64,000 bases of DNA from a virus, in IMG/VR virus record IMGVR_UViG_3300047564_003843, positions 1 through 64,000 of that record. One strand, 5' to 3'. Each line of letters opens with the position of its first letter. The first letter of the stretch is position 1. The notes beneath the pieces were generated by a model that was not told the DNA's origin, made no database searches, and worked only from the letters and a program-made list of their open reading frames with translations. Of the stretch, positions 26,731 to 33,995 are shown piece by piece. The position numbers and the translations under genes were made by a program.

Positions 26731-26976
26731 CTACTCCCAGAGCAAATCACGAAGTAGAAAGTCGTATCTTCCACCATCTTGGGTGTGCTTTTTTGCAGAG
26801 ATATCTTCTTCTTCTATTAAAGTATCTAAATCAAGAACAGCCGTATAGCCTTCTTCTTCAAACATAATTACTAACTTGACGCGACCATCATTAGCATCGT
26901 CAATCAACGCAGCAACAAACCTCTCACCTTCAGGGTTTGGGTGAACAGAGGAGTCAAGGATTTCTACATCAGCCAT
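26731..26976 (-). CDS. Acidic hypothetical protein
   Basis: 81 residues, two bases upstream of the Ntn-peptidase start, so probably co-transcribed with it. Acidic, with strands FVAALIDD, VKLVIMFEEEGYTAVLDLD. Possible partner of the peptidase by proximity only. Confidence 0.7.
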   Translation of the reverse strand: MADVEILDSSVHPNPEGERFVAALIDDANDGRVKLVIMFEEEGYTAVLDLDTLIEEEDISAKKHTQDGGRYDFLLRDLLWE

Positions 26977-27172
26977 AGATACATACTAAACCGCATACAG
27001 GGAAGTGATAGGAAAAGACTCGACACCTCTCCCCCGCTAGGGGTTGCGGGCGGAGGGTGCGGCAGGGGGTAGCAGTCCCGCCTCATCAACACACCGCGAG
27101 CGCGAAGCTCCAGCTGCGTGTGCTGGAGCTCTAGAATAAAACAGAATTTTTACCCTGATTTCCTTCAGGAGC
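26977..27172. other. GC-rich structured intergenic segment
   Basis: About 195 bases without a gene. GC-richer than the surroundings at 27030-27135, with an inverted repeat AGCTCCAG / CTGGAGCT around 27107-27131 and one AATTTTTACCC word (27145-27155). No T-tract follows the hairpin, so a terminator is uncertain. I tried and failed to fold it as a tRNA. Confidence 0.5.
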
Positions 27173-27391
27173 TCACTCCTCGACAATCCCAATCTCATTG
27201 GCTACTGCCTCTAAGTCCCACCCGTAGTAGCCCAACATAAACTGTTTTGCCAAGCGAATAGCGAAATCATCATCATCTTCGCCTTCCGCACGCTTGCTCT
27301 CCTCAAGGACAACTGTGGTCATCAGGCTGAAGTAGTCACCCACAAATAAAACTGTCCGCGAAAGATTTATCTCGTCTATGCTCTCACTCAT
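27173..27391 (-). CDS. Acidic hypothetical protein
   Basis: 72 residues; contains EGEDDDDFAIRLAKQFMLGY and WDLEAVANEIGIVEE. Overlaps the preceding stop by one base. Helical; no known family. Confidence 0.7.
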   Translation of the reverse strand: MSESIDEINLSRTVLFVGDYFSLMTTVVLEESKRAEGEDDDDFAIRLAKQFMLGYYGWDLEAVANEIGIVEE

Positions 27392-27753
27392 TATTTCCAG
27401 CCCCCCAAACCATCAGCAAAGTAAGTTCTTCCTGTCATAGCATCTCCTTCGTGCTTCCAAGCCCAATCACAGCAGGGCTTGGTTTTATCGTCAGTTGGGT
27501 GAAGACCTCTCGGTAACTTAGCCGCAAGCATCGGGAAAGTTTGTAACATCTTAAGTATGCACTCGTGACATAGGTTCCACTCCAAATTTTTATCCCCCAT
27601 CGCTGGAGCATTGTCTATGAAACCCCCGTAGTAACCTAACTCTTGAAAATTAAATGCGATGCCATTATCAACAACTTCTTCTTGACTATGGCACTCTTTG
27701 GGAACACCGCACGCATCACAGGTCTGATACCCGTAGAAAGGTTCAGTCGTCAT
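27391..27753 (-). CDS. Cys-containing hypothetical protein
   Basis: 120 residues from the ATG at 27753, which overlaps the preceding zinc-ribbon gene by 11 bases; a 132-residue reading from 27789 would lie deeper inside that gene. CDACG near residue 13 and CHEC near residue 63 suggest a treble-clef-like zinc site. Function unknown. Confidence 0.65.
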   Translation of the reverse strand: MTTEPFYGYQTCDACGVPKECHSQEEVVDNGIAFNFQELGYYGGFIDNAPAMGDKNLEWNLCHECILKMLQTFPMLAAKLPRGLHPTDDKTKPCCDWAWKHEGDAMTGRTYFADGLGGWK

Positions 27754-27919
27754 AGCAACCACAACAATCAACACAGAGTCTGTCATCATCTTTGGAGCAG
27801 TTCGGACACAAGTATTGGTCTAGTGTCTTCTCAGGTTCTTTGCACTCTTCGCAAATAATCTTTTCTAACTCTTGGATAGACATATCCCGTAAGTGTTTTC
27901 TGTCTTCAGTTGCTGACAT
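27743..27919 (-). CDS. 58-residue zinc-ribbon protein
   Basis: Begins MSATEDRKHLRDMSIQELEK and carries CEEC, CPNC and CVDCCGC. Three Cys pairs imply one or two zinc sites. The start codon abuts a TTTTTACCCC word (27919-27928) whose G-rich complement sits where a Shine-Dalgarno would be. Overlaps the following gene. Confidence 0.7.
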   Translation of the reverse strand: MSATEDRKHLRDMSIQELEKIICEECKEPEKTLDQYLCPNCSKDDDRLCVDCCGCYDD

Positions 27920-27921
27920 TT

Positions 27922-28116
27922 TTACCCCTTCACTTCATAGAAACATTTCATACCAACATCTTCTTTTGATTTGATGAGGGATTTTACATAATCCCCCATC
28001 AACTCTCCAGCCCTGACTTCCGCATCATACATATCCGCATCAGAGTCTCCGACAAGTTCTTCTAAGTCGTATTCTTTTACAAGGCTTACTACTATCTTTG
28101 TTTTTCTTTTTGCCAT
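27922..28116 (-). CDS. Small hypothetical protein
   Basis: 64 residues; N-terminus MAKRKTKIVVSLVKEYDLEE then an acidic DSDADMYDAEV stretch. Overlaps the preceding stop by one base. No family recognised. Confidence 0.7.
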   Translation of the reverse strand: MAKRKTKIVVSLVKEYDLEELVGDSDADMYDAEVRAGELMGDYVKSLIKSKEDVGMKCFYEVKG

Positions 28117-28406
28117 TAGTCTATTCCGAGTTCTTCACGAATAGTATCCACTGCTTCTAGCCACACTTGCGCACGGACTTCATTGAGGACTTCATCGTTC
28201 TCCCAGAGTCTAAGGAACTTTATCCATTGTTCGTCTGTGATTTCAACACCAAGGTCTGACTCAACATCTGATTTACTGTAGATATTGTAAGAAACAATTT
28301 CGTTCTCATCAAACTCTTGTTCAAGATACTCGCCAACTAACCCCGCAGTTAGAAACTCGCTATCTTCTTCTTCTAGTTCTTCTAGTTCTTCTACTTCCTT
28401 GCTCAT
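28116..28406 (-). CDS. Acidic hypothetical protein
   Basis: 96 residues from the ATG at 28406, which forms an ATGA overlap with the upstream stop. The first 20 residues are almost all Glu, Leu and Asp; then DEQWIKFLRLWENDEVLNEV. A similar DEQW word occurs in the gene at 38019, so the two may be distant relatives. Confidence 0.7.
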   Translation of the reverse strand: MSKEVEELEELEEEDSEFLTAGLVGEYLEQEFDENEIVSYNIYSKSDVESDLGVEITDEQWIKFLRLWENDEVLNEVRAQVWLEAVDTIREELGID

Positions 28407-28597
28407 AGTGCATACTCCATTTCCCAAGAAACATCAGGCCAATGCAGGTCGTGTTTATCGGAGTCTATTGCCCCTAGGTCGTCTAGGTGCGAGTTTATTT
28501 TTTTATTTGCTTCTGCCTCATTTTTAGCAGAAACAATTCCAGAAAGTTTTATTACAAACGCAAAGTTTTGCTCTACCGCATCTTTTTTATTTGTCAT
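28403..28597 (-). CDS. Small hypothetical protein
   Basis: 64 residues with a beta-alpha-beta look (FVIKLSGIVSAKNEAEANKKI). The FxVxxxxxVxAxxEAEA pattern resembles small domains seen repeatedly in phage early regions. Overlaps both neighbours by four bases. Confidence 0.7.
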   Translation of the reverse strand: MTNKKDAVEQNFAFVIKLSGIVSAKNEAEANKKINSHLDDLGAIDSDKHDLHWPDVSWEMEYAL

Positions 28598-29109
28598 TTT
28601 ATATAACCCCCTAAAAAACCTTGATTCTTTTTATGGCGAAAGTTTTTTATATTAAAAGTAGTGTGACCCGTAGCCTCTGCTATTTCACGGGCAGTTATTT
28701 TATTGTCTATGGCAAGAATTATTAGTTCTTGCTTTCTTTTCTTCAGGTCGGAATACTGTTTAGAGATAATTTCCAACTCGGTAAGGATTTTTACCGCAGT
28801 AGTATCTACTGTTACTGACTTTGGTCTGCCTACTCTAAACTTTTGTGTAGATTTCACCTCACCTTTTTGAGTGAAACCAATAGAGTAACTCTGCTTTACT
28901 CTTTTATAACGATTAGTTATTGCTTGACTACTTTGATAACCTAAAGCAAGAGCAAGTTCTACTGCTGTAACTCCTCTTTCAATTTCATCTACAATCAGTT
29001 TGTCAAACTCTAAAACTTCAACCGCAGCTCTATTGCCACCCCACGCTTTCTTTTGGTCTGGTTTTAGTTCTAGTAATCTCGCAACTACTTTCTCATCTGC
29101 TTTCGTCAT
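28594..29109 (-). CDS. DNA-binding protein with two HTH-like segments
   Basis: 171 residues from ATG 29109 with GGAAGGATAAAA upstream; a longer reading would invade the preceding gene. GVTAVELALALGYQSSQAIT and KITAREIAEATGHTTFNIKN both read as helix-turn-helix units, separated by a basic segment (FRVGRPKSVTV), an AT-hook-like word. Probably a regulator of this leftward operon or of the dispersed repeat elements around it; target unknown. Confidence 0.75.
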   Translation of the reverse strand: MTKADEKVVARLLELKPDQKKAWGGNRAAVEVLEFDKLIVDEIERGVTAVELALALGYQSSQAITNRYKRVKQSYSIGFTQKGEVKSTQKFRVGRPKSVTVDTTAVKILTELEIISKQYSDLKKRKQELIILAIDNKITAREIAEATGHTTFNIKNFRHKKNQGFLGGYIK

Positions 29110-29111
29110 TT

Positions 29112-29354
29112 TTATCCTTCCTGCTCTGAGATATATTGAGAAATCTCTTCTCTTGTGAGTCCTGTAGTCATTTGATACCGCACCCACAAATCACCTGTTG
29201 TTGCATACATTTCCATTAACGCAAACAACTTATCCATTGAGTAATCTTTATGATTTTTATGCTTGTTGAGTTGTTCTTGCATAAAGGTAAGCAGTAGTGC
29301 CATACCCATCGCAGATAGTTCTGCTTCTTTTTCAGTTAATTCAATCTGTGCCAT
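29112..29354 (-). CDS. Small helical protein
   Basis: 80 residues, helical, with AELSAMGMALLLTFMQEQL and a C-terminal TGLTREEISQYISEQ. First gene of its operon, after a promoter at 29466-29494 and a structured leader at 29383-29458. Function unknown. Confidence 0.7.
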   Translation of the reverse strand: MAQIELTEKEAELSAMGMALLLTFMQEQLNKHKNHKDYSMDKLFALMEMYATTGDLWVRYQMTTGLTREEISQYISEQEG

Positions 29355-29382
29355 CTGAGTTGTCCTCTCGTCATTTTTAGGT

Positions 29383-29458
29383 ATACACGGAGCAACATCT
29401 TGTTTCCGACCCTCTAGAGTTAAAGTCGTTCAGGTGACCACTGCTGGACTCCGTGTAT
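29383..29458 (-). ncRNA. Structured 76-base leader element
   Basis: On the minus strand ATACACGGAG and CTCCGTGTAT form a perfect 10-bp helix closing a 56-base interior, between a promoter and the gene at 29354. Inside are CGAC/GTCG, GTG/CAC and AACA/TGTT helices, giving a branched, cloverleaf-like outline with an AGUGGUCA loop that resembles a D-loop. There is no credible anticodon or T arm, so it is not called a tRNA. A leader riboregulator or tRNA mimic is possible. Confidence 0.5.
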
Positions 29459-29465
29459 GAAAGTA

Positions 29466-29494
29466 ATCATTTCATTTACCTGCAACTTTGTCAA
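29466..29494 (-). promoter_or_regulatory. Promoter with conserved spacer
   Basis: Minus strand TTGACA (29494-29489), 17-base spacer with TTGCAGGTAAATG, AATGAT (29471-29466); it reads into the structured leader. Confidence 0.75.
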
Positions 29495-29660
29495 ACTCAT
29501 TTCTAGCGTGTCGCAAACATTTCTTTTGCGAGCGCCACCACCACCGCACCCACCATCTCCGCCGCAGGTGCATCATTGTGAAGTTGTTTGGTTGTTCACC
29601 ATTACATAAACCGGGCCGATCAAAAATTTTTACCCCAGCGGCAGCGGCAGCTTTCCAACA

Positions 29661-29694
29661 AAAGAAAAACTCCCGCATCTTTCGACACGGGAGT
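29661..29694 (-). terminator. Rho-independent terminator
   Basis: ACTCCCG / CGGGAGT stem followed on the minus strand by TTTTTCTTTT, 16 bases past the stop of the gene at 29711. Confidence 0.85.
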
Positions 29695-29710
29695 TCTTGT
29701 TCTTCGACGC

Positions 29711-29929
29711 TTAGTTAATACTCCACGCTCCGAAGTCAATGTCACTTGCTTCACGACGGGAGTCTGCCCAAGCCATTTCTCCGTAGTAATACTTCTTCTT
29801 CTTCGTTGCTTTGTTTGTAACTGCCCAATAGTCCTGATAAAACTCTGCTGTTCCAACTGAAACTGATACTAAGTCGCTGTCGTAGACAACTTCCCAATTC
29901 TTTACTTTGGTAACACTTGGCTTTGCCAT
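29711..29929 (-). CDS. Small hypothetical protein
   Basis: 72 residues (WEVVYDSDLVSVSVGTAEFY then TNKATKKKKYYYGEMAW), beta-rich. A complete single-gene unit: promoter 29957-29985, leader CGACGAAAGG (29936-29945), gene, terminator. Independent control suggests a regulated early product. No family recognised. Confidence 0.75.
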   Translation of the reverse strand: MAKPSVTKVKNWEVVYDSDLVSVSVGTAEFYQDYWAVTNKATKKKKYYYGEMAWADSRREASDIDFGAWSIN

Positions 29930-29956
29930 AGCAATCCTTTCGTCGTTGTTGAAAGT

Positions 29957-29985
29957 AATCTAACACTTTCCTGCATCTTTGTCAA
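29957..29985 (-). promoter_or_regulatory. Promoter with conserved spacer
   Basis: Minus strand TTGACA (29985-29980), 17-base spacer with ATGCAGGAAAGTG, TAGATT (29962-29957). Confidence 0.8.
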
Positions 29986-30123
29986 GCATTTGCAAGAAAG
30001 TCACCAAATAATCCGTGCATCATTAAAAAGTTATTCGCACCTGGTGCAGGAATTTGCTGCTGACCTAGATTTTTTGCTTCAGCTCCCGGAATTTTTACCC
30101 CGCAATTCCGCACGCATCTGGAC

Positions 30124-30156
30124 AAAAGAAAAACCCCCACATCTCTGCGGGGGCTT
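30124..30156 (-). terminator. Rho-independent terminator
   Basis: CCCCC (30134-30138) and GGGGG (30149-30153) form the stem; the minus strand continues TTTTTCTTTTG. It ends the gene at 30171. Confidence 0.85.
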
Positions 30157-30170
30157 CTCGTTACTGCTTT

Positions 30171-30533
30171 TTACTTAGCGACTAGCACCACATACTTGCT
30201 AAGGGTTTGTGTTGCTTCGTATGCCTCTGGAAAGGCGGTCTTTAGGGCTTCGGTGTCAATACCGCGACGCTCGCGGTGTGATACTTCAAGACGGAGAGTT
30301 CCATCTGGTAGAAGTCCCTGTGTAGCCTCACCAAGATAAGTCTTGATTTGTGCCTCTAGTTCCTTCTTTTCTTTTTCCATCTTTGTGATGAGGTCACGCT
30401 TTTCAATGAACTGCTCAATCACAATCTGGGTTGCTTTGTCGAGATAAACGGCATTTGCCTTTGTCTCAACTGTGGTTGTTACTTCTACTACTGCTGGTGT
30501 TGCTATTGTCTTTGTAACTGTTGCCTTAGACAT
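30171..30533 (-). CDS. Phage protein with coiled-coil centre
   Basis: 120 residues. Thr/Val-rich start, a helix (about 35-70; IEKRDLITKMEKEKKELEAQ) and a C-terminal RRGIDTEALKTAFPEAYE module I associate with small proteins found beside phage recombination or exonuclease genes. AAAAGGAG precedes the ATG; promoter at 30614-30641. Function unknown, DNA metabolism possible. Confidence 0.75.
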   Translation of the reverse strand: MSKATVTKTIATPAVVEVTTTVETKANAVYLDKATQIVIEQFIEKRDLITKMEKEKKELEAQIKTYLGEATQGLLPDGTLRLEVSHRERRGIDTEALKTAFPEAYEATQTLSKYVVLVAK

Positions 30534-30613
30534 AACTAAGACTCCTTTTCATTTCGTCATTTCTCTCGGAGACTTCCTCAGAGAGGTTCTCAGGTTTCCC
30601 TGATAGATAGAAC

Positions 30614-30641
30614 ATTACACGACCTTCCTGACATCTGTCAA
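30614..30641 (-). promoter_or_regulatory. Promoter with conserved spacer and upstream element
   Basis: Minus strand TTGACA (30641-30636), spacer gatgtcaggaaggtcg, TGTAAT (30619-30614). About 20 bases upstream lies AACTTGTTACCAAATCGTTA (near 30683-30664), the same element as before the plus-strand promoter at 21271. Confidence 0.75.
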
Positions 30642-30647
30642 GTCAAG

Positions 30648-30800
30648 TCAAGCACTTTTTGGTAACGATTTGGTAACAAGTTTTGATACTTTTGATGGTT
30701 GATGGGCTATACCATCTGAACAAGTGAGTTCGCCAAAGGCATCTACCCACCCAAAGTCTTGATGGAGTTCCCAACCGCATCTAACGCAAACGCTTAGCAT
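30648..30800 (-). CDS. 50-residue Cys-containing protein
   Basis: Begins MLSVCVRCGWELHQDFGW and continues with LTCSDGIAHQPSK. The CVRC and Cys/His spacing resemble a zinc knuckle. ATG overlaps the stop of the preceding short gene, so translation is likely coupled. Its 3' end coincides with the shared promoter-upstream element (30655-30685), an unusual coding/regulatory overlap. Confidence 0.6.
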   Translation of the reverse strand: MLSVCVRCGWELHQDFGWVDAFGELTCSDGIAHQPSKVSKLVTKSLPKSA

Positions 30801-30901
30801 TTACCGCACCCTGCGTGATGTGTGTAATCACTTTCCTTGATGGAGAACGGGCTTCCGCATCTCCAACAATGTATGTAAATAATGACGGGTTTTTTCGCCA
30901 T
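30794..30901 (-). CDS. 35-residue zinc-knuckle protein
   Basis: Begins MAKKPVIIYIHCWRCGSPF and ends HHAGCGKC: CWRC and CGKC pairs plus His. The leader CGACGAAAGG (30909-30918) and promoter 30927-30955 directly precede it. Short but well supported by signals. Confidence 0.7.
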   Translation of the reverse strand: MAKKPVIIYIHCWRCGSPFSIKESDYTHHAGCGKC

Positions 30902-30926
30902 TTCTACTCCTTTCGTCGTTGGAAGT

Positions 30927-30955
30927 ATTCTTGCACTTACCTGCACTCTTGTCAA
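30927..30955 (-). promoter_or_regulatory. Promoter with conserved spacer
   Basis: Minus strand TTGACA (30955-30950), 17-base spacer agagtgcaggtaagtgc, AAGAAT (30932-30927). Confidence 0.7.
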
Positions 30956-30978
30956 ACACATTTTGCTGGGCGTGTCGC

Positions 30979-31464
30979 TTAGTGGTGGAAACTCACCGCA
31001 ACTAGGTATTGCATCTCAGGGGCAAGTTCGCAACGCTCTCTAAAGGCTTTGAGATTTGCTGACCAAGTTTCTAGGTCATAGACGGCACTATCCATAGTCC
31101 ATCTATCTTCCAAGATGCTGGCTATCTTTCTAATCTCATAGATACGGAAGTCATCTTCTGTGTAACCACCTGACTTGAACGGGTCGTAATTTTCAACAGA
31201 TTTTTTCAAATCGAAATTTTTTACCCGGTCGTAATACCTCTTCAGTTCAGCTTCCCGTTCTGCAACCATCTCGTTAAACATCATCTTGCCAATGGTTGTT
31301 GAGTAGGGAACCGCTTCTTCCTTGTCGAAGAACTCAACTACATCGTGATAATCCGACCAATCAGGTGTAGGCGAACCATCACCTTCAAGCAAACCAAGAA
31401 CAGACCGCTTTGCGTCTTCTGCGCTTTCTGCTTCTACCAACATCAACTGAATAACTCTTGCCAT
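30979..31464 (-). CDS. Hypothetical protein
   Basis: 161 residues. The start MARVIQLMLVEAESAEDAKRS is a beta strand and helix like ferredoxin-type small domains, then an acidic, aromatic middle (KSGGYTEDDFRIYEIRKI). GTAGGAG lies upstream. Function unknown. Confidence 0.7.
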   Translation of the reverse strand: MARVIQLMLVEAESAEDAKRSVLGLLEGDGSPTPDWSDYHDVVEFFDKEEAVPYSTTIGKMMFNEMVAEREAELKRYYDRVKNFDLKKSVENYDPFKSGGYTEDDFRIYEIRKIASILEDRWTMDSAVYDLETWSANLKAFRERCELAPEMQYLVAVSFHH

Positions 31465-31496
31465 CGTCGTTTTCTCCTACCCGTTATTTTTACCCG

Positions 31497-31949
31497 TTAC
31501 ACCATCTCCAAGCCAACATTTTCAATGGCTTGTGCGTTCTGCTTCTCTTCTTGTAACCAAGAAATAGCACTCCGTATTGCGTCCCACACATCGTGCGTCA
31601 CCGTATCAAGATGCTCGCCATCGCAATACAAATCGAACCAACTGTTATTGACAATCTCTAAGTCACCGCTTTCGGTTGCCTGATTTAGCAACTCGTCCGT
31701 CGTGTAGTCGTGCATTATCAAATCCCCGCCGTATGTATAACGCTGGCCATTTGTTCTATCACGAACATCGGTAATGCCGTCGCAATAAATGTCCACCGAG
31801 AACTCAGCTATTTTTACCCCTGCCACAAATCGTGAAGAGTTGCCGTCGCAATAAAACATCGCGTCCCGTTTATCTTCGTGCATCGGCAAACCGCTATCCC
31901 ACTCAACTGTTGCACCTACATTGTCAAGTAGTGGTTGTATGCCGTCCAT
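31497..31949 (-). CDS. Hypothetical protein with YCDG repeats
   Basis: 150 residues with four YCDG/FYCDGN words (at FYCDGNSS, IYCDGITD, LYCDGEHLD), suggesting short internal repeats, perhaps metal-binding. The ATG is embedded in GGGTAAAAATG, i.e. a dispersed TTTTTACCC word (31949-31957) directly forms the leader after CGACGAAAGG (31959-31968). Another copy lies in the gene and a third just past its stop. Confidence 0.75.
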   Translation of the reverse strand: MDGIQPLLDNVGATVEWDSGLPMHEDKRDAMFYCDGNSSRFVAGVKIAEFSVDIYCDGITDVRDRTNGQRYTYGGDLIMHDYTTDELLNQATESGDLEIVNNSWFDLYCDGEHLDTVTHDVWDAIRSAISWLQEEKQNAQAIENVGLEMV

Positions 31950-31975
31950 TTTTACCCGCCTTTCGTCGTTTGGTG

Positions 31976-32005
31976 GGAAACCCCGCCGTGACCGACGGGG
32001 CTTCC
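31976..32005 (-). terminator. Hairpin after the VWA gene
   Basis: GGAAACCCCGCCG / CGACGGGGCTTCC form a strong imperfect stem on both strands downstream of the gene ending at 32083. The T-tract is weak, so termination is plausible but not certain. Confidence 0.5.
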
Positions 32006-32082
32006 ACTTTTACCTTCATCTTGTTTGGACAACGCGCTGGAAGGACGCATAACAAGACTCAGGTTGAGAGTTCGCCGTATTG

Positions 32083-33852
32083 CTACCGCGTTCCCACATT
32101 TGTTAGAACTCGCTCTGCCGTCCTTCCGATTTCTACGGAAGCCGATACAGGGTCAAGCACACCTGACATTACCACGCCCGATTTATTATCGAGTAAAGAC
32201 TTAGCGTAATGACCGCCATCAAAAGGAAGCCATAAAACCGCAACGCCTGACTCGGCGCAACGCTTTGTCCAATGACGAGCCTTTATTTTTTCTTCGTGTG
32301 TGTATTGTCCATCTGAAACAATTACAAGTAAGCGAGCGCCACTTCCATTGAGAAGATTTAGTGCGCCATCAAGTGCGCGAAATGCTTTGTCAAACTTTTC
32401 AGTTGAGTCGCTCGCAGAATAAACACGAACTTCTTCAAGGTGTTGTCCTGCCTTCAAGGTGGGAAAAACATCTGAACCATAATAAACCATCGCACATCTT
32501 CCTTGAACTCTGCGAGTTGCTTCAGACATAACCCACGCAGTTGTAGCCATTGGCTTCATCGCATCTCCCATAGAACCTGAAATGTCCACCATCACGCCAA
32601 CTGTAAGAGTTGTTTCTTCTGTCTGCTTACGAACTGTGCGACGCCACGCTTCTGTTTGTTGCACAATTCCGCGTGACTTCATCGCGGCATTTTGGACGAG
32701 TGCGCGAGAGCGCAATCTTCCGGGAGGAATAATCGAAGTAATCTCTGTCGCATCTCTGTCACGATACTTTGCTTTTTCTAGCATCTTAGAAATCGTAACT
32801 GCCGCGATGCGCTCTGCGCTAGTTGGCTTACGAACTTCTACGAGAGTCGAGTTTGTGTTTCCACCTGTTTCTGTTGTGGATTTATTGAAAACTTTTTTTG
32901 CCACATCTTTGTTGTCATTTTCTTCTTTGGCTTGGTTTGCTTTTGACTTTGCTTCCTCTGCCATTTCCTCAGACATTTGTTGGTCTGATAGCGCCATACT
33001 TGTTGAAACTGACATTTCATCTGAAGCCTCTTCTAATGCTTCCATAAGAGCCTGAGCGAAAGCCTGAGCCATCTGCTCATCTTTCTCGCCCTTCTCTTCT
33101 TTCACATCGCGAATAATCTTCGCCCACTCTTTTGCTAATGGATAGAGAAGAGTTTCTCCCTGAGTTGGGAAGTCAATAATAGTTTCGCGGAAAGTTTTAG
33201 AAATCTCTCGCAACTTAGAAACAACTTCTTCACCTAAGAAATCTAAAACTTGCTTTTCGATACCTGCAACTTCATCAGCATCTATGATGCCCGCATCAAC
33301 GCGAGCCAACACTAAACCAATCGCACTAGCGCAACTTTGAGTAGTTGAAGTGCTTGCTTCCATTTCTTTTGCATCTGCGATAACTATTTCCATCGCGCAA
33401 GAGCGTAGAAAGTTTAGAGAGTCAGGTTTGTGCCAAACACCCTGAGTTTCAATGCGACCTTCTTCAAGTAACATCAAAGCTTCAACTTCATCTTTTTCTA
33501 AATCTTTGTGAGCCTTTGGTATGTCAAAAATAGAAAACTTTGCGTGAAACGCTTCGTGAAGTATTGCGCCTGTTGCTTTAGGAAACTCATACTGCTGAGT
33601 GCGCTCGCGTAAATCTCCAACCATCATTGGAGTTGTTACTTTGCCAAACGCAATCTCTGTATTTACTTCAACCTCTGCGAGCGCAGGGTTGTAACACGCT
33701 GGTGCGCTACCACCTGCACCTTCACCTACATAAGCGATTAGGTCTGACCTATCAGACCAAGTATTTACAAGTTCGCCTATCTGTGCGCCTACGCCTAACC
33801 ACTCTTTCGGAGTGGACTCTGCTCTAGTGGCAGAAATCTTTATGTGTGCCAT
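32083..33852 (-). CDS. VWA-domain protein with HExxH motif (CobT-like)
   Basis: 589 residues. N-terminal region with HEAFH (99-103) and an EEGRIETQ helix, resembling a zinc metallopeptidase-like fold. Middle is acidic and helical (about 250-330). C-terminal von Willebrand A domain from about 410, with the MIDAS motif DISGSMGD near residue 420 and a later SDGQYTHEE. This is the layout of CobT/VWA partners of MoxR-type AAA ATPases, and such an ATPase is the next gene upstream (33996). The pair may act as a chaperone or metal-insertion-like machine on a target protein. In actinophages such pairs are recurrent and uncharacterised. Whether HExxH is catalytic is unknown. Confidence 0.85.
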   Translation of the reverse strand: MAHIKISATRAESTPKEWLGVGAQIGELVNTWSDRSDLIAYVGEGAGGSAPACYNPALAEVEVNTEIAFGKVTTPMMVGDLRERTQQYEFPKATGAILHEAFHAKFSIFDIPKAHKDLEKDEVEALMLLEEGRIETQGVWHKPDSLNFLRSCAMEIVIADAKEMEASTSTTQSCASAIGLVLARVDAGIIDADEVAGIEKQVLDFLGEEVVSKLREISKTFRETIIDFPTQGETLLYPLAKEWAKIIRDVKEEKGEKDEQMAQAFAQALMEALEEASDEMSVSTSMALSDQQMSEEMAEEAKSKANQAKEENDNKDVAKKVFNKSTTETGGNTNSTLVEVRKPTSAERIAAVTISKMLEKAKYRDRDATEITSIIPPGRLRSRALVQNAAMKSRGIVQQTEAWRRTVRKQTEETTLTVGVMVDISGSMGDAMKPMATTAWVMSEATRRVQGRCAMVYYGSDVFPTLKAGQHLEEVRVYSASDSTEKFDKAFRALDGALNLLNGSGARLLVIVSDGQYTHEEKIKARHWTKRCAESGVAVLWLPFDGGHYAKSLLDNKSGVVMSGVLDPVSASVEIGRTAERVLTNVGTR

Positions 33853-33896
33853 TTCGTCGTTCCTTCCATTTATGTCTTTGTCCGAGACAGGTAAAT

Positions 33897-33924
33897 ACTA
33901 TAATGAAAATGCTTTGGGTGTCAA
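33897..33924 (-). promoter_or_regulatory. Promoter before the VWA gene
   Basis: Minus strand TTGACA (33924-33919), 16-base spacer, TATAGT (33902-33897). It lacks the TGCAGGAAG spacer word, so it may be controlled differently. Confidence 0.75.
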
Positions 33925-33936
33925 GTAGGGAGAGTA

Positions 33937-33965
33937 GGGGGCGCGACACCCAATGAAGCGCCCCC
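33937..33965 (-). terminator. GC-rich hairpin between AAA and VWA genes
   Basis: GGGGGCGC (33937-33944) pairs with GCGCCCCC (33958-33965), between the AAA-ATPase stop and the VWA promoter. No clear T-tract; may be a terminator or attenuator. Confidence 0.5.
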
Positions 33966-33995
33966 CACCTGTTCAACGAAAATCCGACATAGGGG

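Noticed and set aside
26977-27140. tRNA or riboswitch in the GC-rich gap
   Set aside because: No fold matching a known class could be built; listed only as a structured segment.
29383-29458. tRNA gene
   Set aside because: Length and outline fit but there is no anticodon arm or T-loop consensus on either strand.
29488-29718. Rightward 76-residue frame and its leftward mirror
   Set aside because: They cross a promoter, a dispersed word and a terminator; no start signal.
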